NCBI GenBank assembly: GCA_007124575.1
Contig: SLEW01000133.1
Span: forward strand, 1 to 5,544
Source: Bacteroidales bacterium
GTDB lineage: Bacteria; Bacteroidota; Bacteroidia; Bacteroidales; UBA7960
DNA: 5,544 nucleotides
Direction of reading: 5' to 3'
The notes beneath the pieces were generated by a model. It had not been told where the DNA came from and ran no database searches. It saw only the letters and a list, made by a program, of their open reading frames with translations. A program made the translations under genes and the position numbers. Positions 1 through 5,544 of the stretch are shown piece after piece (the first letter of the stretch is position 1; each line of letters begins with the position of its first letter).

Positions 1-570
1 AGGTATCTGCAAAACTTGCTGAAAGCAGAACAAGAGGAAATCAGAGCAGCTTCTGCAGAGAACGTTCACATCACACTGCATTCACTTGAAGAGAAGTTGC
101 GCACCACCTTGCCGGTACCCTCTGCATCTGGTGAAAGCCAGGTAACCATCAGGGGGCTTGCCGACCGTATCGACCGGAAGGGAGGCGTGTTCCGTATCAT
201 CGATTATAAGACGGGTAATATAACCCCCGGGGAGCTGAAGATAACAGACTGGTCGGAGCCGGTTACTAATCCGGCAAAAGCAAAAAGCTTCCAGCTGCTC
301 TGCTATGCATGGATGGCTCACCGTATCTATCCTGATGAAAGACAGCTTGAGCCGGGAATAATCTCCACACGCACTCCGGGCAAAGGCTTGCAGACATTAC
401 AGCATCCCGGAGGCAAAGGCATTTTGAATAAAGAACATCTGGATGCCTTTGAAGAAGCACTGAGAGCACTTATCGGAGAGATCCAGGATCCGACAAAGCC
501 CTTTGACCAGACAGAGGATGAGCAAAATTGCAGGTACTGTGCCTTTCGTGTGACCTGCAGGAGACATTAG
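1..570 (+). CDS. PD-(D/E)XK nuclease, AddB/RecB-like C-terminal part (5' truncated by window edge)
   Basis: The reading frame is open from base 1 and ends at TAG (568-570), so only the last 189 codons are visible; the TTG at 16 is an internal leucine, not a start. The visible part is a RecB-type nuclease domain. GLADRID (codons 52-58) supplies the first acidic residue, RIIDYKTG (65-72) gives the D-x-K pair (D68, K70; bases 202-210), and SFQLLCYAWM (96-105) matches the QLxxY motif. The tail carries C177, C180 and C186 with C-x2-C-x5-C spacing, as in AddB-type nucleases where these plus one upstream Cys hold a 4Fe-4S cluster; the fourth would lie outside the window. Family members process DNA ends for recombinational repair, usually with a UvrD-like helicase partner. 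That partner is not visible, so calling it AddB itself is inference; a Cas4-like or stand-alone nuclease is less likely. The gene converges on the protease gene. Confidence 0.85.
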   Translation, partial: RYLQNLLKAEQEEIRAASAENVHITLHSLEEKLRTTLPVPSASGESQVTIRGLADRIDRKGGVFRIIDYKTGNITPGELKITDWSEPVTNPAKAKSFQLLCYAWMAHRIYPDERQLEPGIISTRTPGKGLQTLQHPGGKGILNKEHLDAFEEALRALIGEIQDPTKPFDQTEDEQNCRYCAFRVTCRRH

Positions 571-592
571 GGCTTCTGGCTTCCAGAAGTCC
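570..592. terminator. Hairpin between convergent genes, candidate bidirectional terminator
   Basis: CTTCTGG (573-579) and CCAGAAG (583-589) form a perfect 7-bp stem around a 3-base CTT loop. Pairing extends outward through a G-U wobble (572/590) and two G-C pairs (571/591, 570/592) to 10 bp, so the stem begins on the last base of the nuclease stop codon. It is the only strong inverted repeat in the 48-base gap and lies just past one gene end and 27 bases beyond the stop of the opposing gene, the expected place for a shared terminator. Neither strand has a U-tract directly after the stem, so it is not a textbook intrinsic terminator; it may instead stabilise mRNA 3' ends. Confidence 0.5.
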
Positions 593-618
593 GCCAAATA
601 CATGCATCTCTAATAGAA

Positions 619-3600
619 TCAGCGTATAAGCAGCTTTTCTGTGGCGGTGCCTGCCTTGGTGCTTATCTTCAACAGATAAACTCCCCGGGCCAAATCATGA
701 AGGTTGATAAGCGTTTCGCCGGATTCAGGATGTAACAGGCGCAAGCGTTGTCCACTCAAGTCCAATACTTCCAGCCTCTCTATTTGCAGGGATGACGAAA
801 CGGTAAAAATGCCGCCGGACGGGTTAGGGTAAACCACAAAATCTTCATTTGAAGACAGATATGACACGGATGTTTCGTCCTGGAACACGGCGACGATATT
901 TGCAGGGCCAGTGATATAAAGGTGTGCGGGATTATCTTCTATAGGATCTTCACCTTCCACCAGCCAGTGCAAAAAACCGTGATTTTCTGCCGCAATGGCT
1001 TCAACCCTGAGCGTATCGTTTTCAAGCGCCGGATGCACGCCTGGCTCAGGTATTGTTGTACCCTCACCATCCACATGTATCGTGACCTCTGTTTCATTGA
1101 TCGCCAGTGTTACCGCCCCGGTGGGGGGCGACTCTTCATGGGGATGATCAAAATAGGCTTTCACCATGTAAGTAAGCCAACCCTCAGGAACGTCTTTGTC
1201 AATATAGGATAAAGCATCCGGATCAGTAAGGTTATCATAAAAATCACCATTCCGGTAAATATTAAAGCCATCCGGATGTAAAGTGTCGCGATCTCTTCCC
1301 GGGACAAGAGGTTGGGGATATGCTTTATGATCATCAGATGACCATTCCCAGGTTAACTGTATGTCAGCGCCTCCGCTAATATGTGCTTCCAAATGCCGGG
1401 GTGGCGGATAAGACGATGGTAAAACGCGGATAAAGTCTTCCTTTATAACTTCAATACTATCATTAACAGCCAGGCTGATGGTTTTATCACCGGGCTCCCG
1501 GTATACAACCTCATGCGGTCCTTTGCCATATGCCTCCCCGGGTGCTGCATCCTCACCAAAGCTCCATTTTTTCTTTTCTATACCATGTCCGGCTGTTTTG
1601 CTGGTTATAAGCACGCGCCTGCCGGCTTCAACTTCGGTTGCTGAAGCAACAAAATCAACAACCAGTTCATCTGTGCCAGGCTGCATTCTCAAATGGTCGA
1701 TGAACATATCACCATGCATATCTGCATTGTTTTCCGCTGTCTGAAACAGGAAACCCACATACAATGTATCCCTGTTGGCAAAATGATTGGGAATATTCAT
1801 TTCAGCAGTCTGCCAGCCTTGTCTTGCCCCCTTGCCTGCAAACTCTGCAAGGGTAGTCCAGCTGATAGCATCCAGTGAAACCTGCAAGGCAAGCCTTCCA
1901 TCATGTCCGGGTGTCTCATCCCGAATATGCCAGTCAACGGCTAGAGAAACCTGATTAATCCCGGCTGAAGTTACCGGTTTTGACACCAGCCTGTAAGCAG
2001 AACCATGATGGGCCTCTGAGGCATTAAACCTGACGGCATACTCTCCGGCAGCGGGATCAAGCTGCGGGTCATCGGCCAAATCAGTTAATGTCAGAGCGGG
2101 CATGACTCCTGTGTTATCATCACCCCCACTAACCAGCACCGGGTTCCATCCCGGGGGCCACCAGGGGTAATTAAAAGTTTCCTCAAAAGGCAACAGTGCC
2201 TGTTCGCCCTCACGGGTCACCTGCACGGAATTACTTCTTGAGAAGTCTTCTTCGGCTTCATCGTAGCTCCATATAGTATAATAATGCTGCGGGGCATGAT
2301 CGGGCATAACGTGTGAAAAGGCCTGACCAAATCCTTTAAAGAGCACTTTTCCTCCTCCCGGGATGGTATCGCCGGGTTGCAGCCCCCAGTCGGGCTCTCC
2401 CGTTTCTTCATCAGTATGCCAGACAAGCATCACGGGCTCCTCTTCCGTATTTGGTATCCAGGAAAGGTTTGTGCGGTAGTTGTTTTCCGTCCAGGCATTG
2501 AACTCTGACACGCCCGACATGTTTTGAAGCGTCAGCAAAAGGGCCTCGTAGGCGTTGAGGCGCCCTGATCCCAGCAGACCAAAATAACCCGGATTGACCC
2601 CATAGTGGCTGTCAGCCGACTCCCTGATCATATCGCGTATCTCATAATTGGCAAACTCACCCGGGGCAACAGACAGCATCAGCGCCAGGACGCCGGACAC
2701 ATGCGGGCAGGCCATGGATGTACCCTGGCCGAAAGAGTAACTGTTGGCGATCGTGGTACTATAAACGCCGCCGGCAGTCTGAGGGGATGTTTCACCACCC
2801 GGGGCAGAAATCTCAATAAAACTACCGTAGTTGGAATAGCCTGCTTTCTGATCTTTGTTATTGGTGGATGCTATCGCCATAGCACCGGAGTAATAACCGG
2901 GATAATAGGCATCATTCTCGCCTGAATTTCCTGCTGATGTGGTAGTAATGCCTCCCAGCATCACCTCCCCTCCGCCATGCAGATTAAAGTAATCTATGGC
3001 ATCCAGGTATATCTGCTCATAAACATTCGGCGTTTGATATCCCCAGCTGTTCTGGGAAATAGCAGCCCCGTTATCAGCACCAAAAACAGGAGCCAGCTCA
3101 AAGCCCCCGTTGCCCTGGCTGCTGAACACCTGCAAAGACATCAGTTTTGCCCCCGTGATGTCACCCCAGCCCCCGGCAATGCCTGAAACGCCCAGACCAT
3201 TGTTGCTTCTGGCTGCTATGGTACCACCCACATGGGTGCCGTGATGATTAGGCTGAATGGTTTCCGTATTCATGGCAAAATTATACCCTATGTCTTCCCA
3301 CATGCTCTCTTCCAGATCAGGATGGGTGGTCAGAATACCCCCGTCAATCACTGCCACTATCACCTCATTTTCGCCGGTAGTAATATTCCATGCTTCCGGG
3401 AGGCTTATGTCGGCACCGGGAGTACCGCCTGCCTGACCGGTATTATGATAATGCCATTGGTTGTGAAAAAAGGGATCATCGGGCATCATTACATCATCCT
3501 TACCCTTCGCAGAAACATCAGGAGATAGTATTTCACCGTGAAGTTCCTTAACATAGTGAGGCTCTGCTACCCTGATGTCGCTGACCTTTTGATAAGCTTT

Positions 3601-4035
3601 TACCATCTCAATAATGTGGACCGTGTCGGGAACCCTGAGGTCGTACCAGAGATGAAACCCCCATTGCCGGTGCCGGTCGGAATACCTGCTGTCAAGCGCC
3701 GGACTATCGAAGATGGCATGAAACCCATCCGCGCCAAACAACATGTTGAGGCTGTCTACGGCAGATATACCAAACTGTACGATCCCTTCCTTGTTATATG
3801 TGATGTTGTGATCATCCAGCCATCGGGTATGCTGATCAGAAAACTGGATCCGGATGATCCCCGCTTCCCAGGCATCATCCGGCACTTCCGCCAAATCTAT
3901 GGGAGGTCTTTCGCCCCGTATCACCCGGGTTTCGCCTGAAAACGACACGGAAGGCTTTAAAAGCAAGGCAATAAACAATGTTAACAACAGGAAAGAACAG
4001 AAGCGCGGGTATTCATTGAGGTAATAAAAAGGCAT
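619..4035 (-). CDS. Secreted S8 (subtilisin-family) serine protease with T9SS type A sorting domain
   Basis: A complete 1138-residue exported protease. The ATG at 4033-4035 is the natural start: in-frame stops lie 33 and 42 bases upstream and a signal peptide follows at once (R11, hydrophobic 14-26, likely cleavage near S33/G34). Residues about 38-170 look like a subtilase prodomain. The catalytic domain (about 185-505) has D231 in VIVAVIDGG, H265 in NHHGTHVGG, oxyanion N370 in SAGNSG and S440 in GTSMACPH, so it should be active. Next come an FN3-like module (about 508-610), a choice-of-anchor-J type beta-sandwich (about 615-787, FEETF...PPGW to MFIDHLRM), a PKD-like domain (about 791-873), a second FN3-like domain (about 876-978) and an InlB-type repeat (about 982-1052, FLHWLVEGE). 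The tail (about 1059-1138) has VVYPNPSGGIFTV, LEVLDLSGQRL and ARGVYLLKI, the canonical T9SS sorting signal. Inferred path: Sec to periplasm, then T9SS to surface or medium. Only one Cys (C443) remains after signal removal. Substrate is unknown; domain borders past residue 505 are approximate. Confidence 0.95.
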   Translation of the reverse strand: MPFYYLNEYPRFCSFLLLTLFIALLLKPSVSFSGETRVIRGERPPIDLAEVPDDAWEAGIIRIQFSDQHTRWLDDHNITYNKEGIVQFGISAVDSLNMLFGADGFHAIFDSPALDSRYSDRHRQWGFHLWYDLRVPDTVHIIEMVKAYQKVSDIRVAEPHYVKELHGEILSPDVSAKGKDDVMMPDDPFFHNQWHYHNTGQAGGTPGADISLPEAWNITTGENEVIVAVIDGGILTTHPDLEESMWEDIGYNFAMNTETIQPNHHGTHVGGTIAARSNNGLGVSGIAGGWGDITGAKLMSLQVFSSQGNGGFELAPVFGADNGAAISQNSWGYQTPNVYEQIYLDAIDYFNLHGGGEVMLGGITTTSAGNSGENDAYYPGYYSGAMAIASTNNKDQKAGYSNYGSFIEISAPGGETSPQTAGGVYSTTIANSYSFGQGTSMACPHVSGVLALMLSVAPGEFANYEIRDMIRESADSHYGVNPGYFGLLGSGRLNAYEALLLTLQNMSGVSEFNAWTENNYRTNLSWIPNTEEEPVMLVWHTDEETGEPDWGLQPGDTIPGGGKVLFKGFGQAFSHVMPDHAPQHYYTIWSYDEAEEDFSRSNSVQVTREGEQALLPFEETFNYPWWPPGWNPVLVSGGDDNTGVMPALTLTDLADDPQLDPAAGEYAVRFNASEAHHGSAYRLVSKPVTSAGINQVSLAVDWHIRDETPGHDGRLALQVSLDAISWTTLAEFAGKGARQGWQTAEMNIPNHFANRDTLYVGFLFQTAENNADMHGDMFIDHLRMQPGTDELVVDFVASATEVEAGRRVLITSKTAGHGIEKKKWSFGEDAAPGEAYGKGPHEVVYREPGDKTISLAVNDSIEVIKEDFIRVLPSSYPPPRHLEAHISGGADIQLTWEWSSDDHKAYPQPLVPGRDRDTLHPDGFNIYRNGDFYDNLTDPDALSYIDKDVPEGWLTYMVKAYFDHPHEESPPTGAVTLAINETEVTIHVDGEGTTIPEPGVHPALENDTLRVEAIAAENHGFLHWLVEGEDPIEDNPAHLYITGPANIVAVFQDETSVSYLSSNEDFVVYPNPSGGIFTVSSSLQIERLEVLDLSGQRLRLLHPESGETLINLHDLARGVYLLKISTKAGTATEKLLIR

Positions 4036-4098
4036 GAGAACATTTTTCAGGTACTTAGAATTGGGCTATCTGGGTTAAAATTAGAAAACACATTGAGA
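4036..4098 (-). other. Intergenic gap between alaS and the protease gene; no clear promoter or terminator
   Basis: These 63 bases separate the alaS stop from the protease ATG on the same strand. The sequence is AT-richer than the flanking genes. There is no Shine-Dalgarno motif before the ATG, which is normal in Bacteroidota, where A-rich leaders are used; the bases just upstream read CTGAAAAATGTTCTC. TAATTTTA near 4076-4083 resembles the Bacteroidota -7 element (TAnnTTTG) but lacks the final G and a convincing TTTG about 20 bases upstream. I see no strong stem followed by a T-run after alaS. Read-through from alaS and a weak local promoter both remain possible. Confidence 0.4.
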
Positions 4099-5544
4099 TC
4101 AGCTCTGGCCTTTTAACAGCTTCCTGCTTTCCTGCAGTGCTTTGTCGAGGCCGTTGGGGTCCTTGCCTCCTGCGGTAGCAAAGAAGGGCTGACCACCACC
4201 GCCACCTTTGATATGTTGTGCCAATTCCCTTACGAGGTTACCAGCGTGATACCCTTTTTCGTTTACCAGGTTTTCTGATATCATAATGGTGATGCCGGGT
4301 TTGTTATTCGCCACATGTGCAATCACCAGGAAGAGGTTGTCAATCCGTCCCTTCACCTGAAAGGCCATGTCTTTTGCTGCTTTTGCATCCATGTCAACAC
4401 GGGTAGCGATGTAGTTTATCCCACCGATGTTTTCGGCCTCTTTTACCAGGTCGTCAACCTGCCTGCTCAGCTGCTGCTGCTGAAGGGCCATCAGCTGTTT
4501 TTTCATCTCCTGGTGCTGCTCCAGTAACTGGTTAAGGGCTTTTACACTGTTTTTAGGATAATCCAGCACCTTGTGCAGGGCCTGCAGCTCTTCTCTCTTT
4601 TCCATGATGTGTTTTTCTGCCATCTTGCCGGTAACAGCTTCCACCCTGCGTATGCCCGCGGCGATAGCACCTTCCGAGACAATGGTAAAGAGGCCTATCT
4701 GCCCTGTGGCCTGCACGTGCGTGCCGCCACACAGTTCTGACGAAAAGCTATCATCGAAAGAAACCACACGTACCTTTTCCCCGTACTTTTCGCCAAAAAG
4801 CGCAACAGCACCCATCTGTTCAGCTTCCTCTATGCTCAGTTCGCGATGCTCCTCCATGGAGATATTCTCACGGACCTTTTCATTAACCAGGCTTTCCACG
4901 GCAAAGATCTCTTCCCGTGTCATCTTACCGAAATGAGAAAAGTCAAAGCGCAAGCGCTGGTCATTAACAAGCGAGCCTTTCTGCTGTACATGGTTGCCAA
5001 GCACCTCTTTTAAAGCACTATGCAGGAGATGCGTAGCCGTATGGTTGTTTTCTGTGAGCTTTCTCTTTGCAACATCTACAGTGGCCCGCACTTTATCCGG
5101 CCATGAGGATGGGATCTTCGGCATCACGTGAATGGTAAGGTTATTCTCTTTACGGGTATCAATCACGGGAAAGCTTTCTCCATGAGCGGTGATTGCACCA
5201 CGGTCACCTGCCTGGCCACCCGCTTCGGCGTAAAATGGTGTCTGGTCAAGCACTACATGATACAATGTCTTTCCCTTATCACTGGCTTTACGGTATTTTA
5301 TCACGCTGGCATCAGCATCAAGCTGCTCGTAACCAAGAAACCGGGTGTCCTCGTGATGACCCTCACGGAGTTCAGTCCAGTCATAAATATCTACTGCTGC
5401 TGCTTTGCGGCTCCTCGACTTCTGCTTTTCCATACCCTTTTCGAAGCCTTCCATGTCGACCTTCCATCCTTTTTCCCGTGCCATCAGGGCAGTAAGATCC
5501 ACAGGAAAACCATATGTGTCAAAAAGCTCAAAGGCAAAGGCGCC
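4099..5544 (-). CDS. alaS: Alanyl-tRNA synthetase, C-terminal part (5' end beyond window)
   Basis: AlaRS charges tRNA-Ala with alanine in the cytoplasm and clears mischarged Ser/Gly-tRNA. The frame is open to the right edge; 481 codons are visible of a family length near 870, so the aminoacylation core is missing. The GTG at 5500-5502 is an internal valine within LFDTYGFPVDLT (visible codons 7-18), a hallmark AlaRS segment at the end of the tRNA-recognition region, so it is not a start. The editing domain follows: TPFYAEAGGQAGDRG (about 102-116), then zinc ligands H168 and H172 in NNHTATHLLH and C272 and H276 in CGGTH (bases 4717-4731). A Gln/Lys/Glu-rich coiled coil (about 309-370) leads to the C-Ala/DHHA1 domain (about 375-481), with the Gly run and AGG motif (447-460) typical of it. 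All editing-site ligands are present, so proofreading should be intact. The stop is TGA at 4099-4101. The protease gene lies 63 bases downstream on the same strand. Confidence 0.97.
   Translation of the reverse strand, partial: GAFAFELFDTYGFPVDLTALMAREKGWKVDMEGFEKGMEKQKSRSRKAAAVDIYDWTELREGHHEDTRFLGYEQLDADASVIKYRKASDKGKTLYHVVLDQTPFYAEAGGQAGDRGAITAHGESFPVIDTRKENNLTIHVMPKIPSSWPDKVRATVDVAKRKLTENNHTATHLLHSALKEVLGNHVQQKGSLVNDQRLRFDFSHFGKMTREEIFAVESLVNEKVRENISMEEHRELSIEEAEQMGAVALFGEKYGEKVRVVSFDDSFSSELCGGTHVQATGQIGLFTIVSEGAIAAGIRRVEAVTGKMAEKHIMEKREELQALHKVLDYPKNSVKALNQLLEQHQEMKKQLMALQQQQLSRQVDDLVKEAENIGGINYIATRVDMDAKAAKDMAFQVKGRIDNLFLVIAHVANNKPGITIMISENLVNEKGYHAGNLVRELAQHIKGGGGGQPFFATAGGKDPNGLDKALQESRKLLKGQS

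Noticed and set aside
16..18. TTG as the start of the nuclease gene
   Set aside because: The frame is open back to base 1, and the visible protein holds only the C-terminal nuclease domain, so the gene begins left of the window.
3538..3939. Plus-strand open frame of 133 codons, and other open frames opposite the protease
   Set aside because: They lie wholly within the protease gene on the opposite strand, show no recognisable domain, and are explained by its reading frame.
4076..4083. TAATTTTA on the minus strand as a Bacteroidota -7 promoter element
   Set aside because: The final G of TAnnTTTG is missing and there is no convincing TTTG at the expected distance upstream, so I do not call a promoter.
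4437..4486. CAG/CTG-rich stretch as a repeat
   Set aside because: It encodes the Gln-rich coiled coil of AlaRS (four Gln in a row), with mixed codons around it, and is not a tandem repeat array.
4571..4936. Plus-strand open frame of 121 codons opposite alaS
   Set aside because: It is antisense to the conserved AlaRS editing domain, is Ser-rich with low complexity, and has no recognisable motif.
5500..5502. GTG as a possible start for the alaS reading frame
   Set aside because: The frame stays open to the window edge and the codons before and after form the conserved AlaRS segment DTYGFPVDLT, so this is an internal valine.

Overview
The window looks like a chromosomal piece of a Bacteroidota (Bacteroidetes-type) bacterium. 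The strongest evidence is a large secreted subtilase that ends in a canonical type IX secretion system (T9SS) type A sorting domain, a signal essentially confined to that phylum and close relatives. The missing Shine-Dalgarno motif ahead of the one visible start codon fits. Base composition is near balanced and nothing points to a plasmid, phage or transposon.

Layout: (1) positions 1-570, plus strand: the 3' end of a PD-(D/E)XK nuclease gene of the AddB/RecB type, with the active-site motifs and a C-terminal Cys cluster typical of iron-sulfur AddB-like nucleases. (2) 571-618: a short gap between convergent genes, holding a strong hairpin that starts on the nuclease stop codon. (3) 619-4035, minus strand: a complete 1138-residue secreted S8 serine protease with signal peptide, prodomain, catalytic domain, several beta-sandwich modules and the T9SS tail. 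(4) 4036-4098: a 63-base gap with no clear promoter or terminator. (5) 4099-5544, minus strand: the 3' part of alaS (alanyl-tRNA synthetase), which runs off the right edge.

The three genes do not form an obvious pathway. alaS is translation housekeeping, the nuclease belongs to DNA repair or recombination, and the protease is an exported enzyme. alaS and the protease share a strand and could be partly co-transcribed; the nuclease is transcribed toward them. I found no RNA gene, CRISPR array, insertion sequence or clear novel system. The protease's domain build, the nuclease's Fe-S signature and the convergent hairpin are the points most worth a second look.
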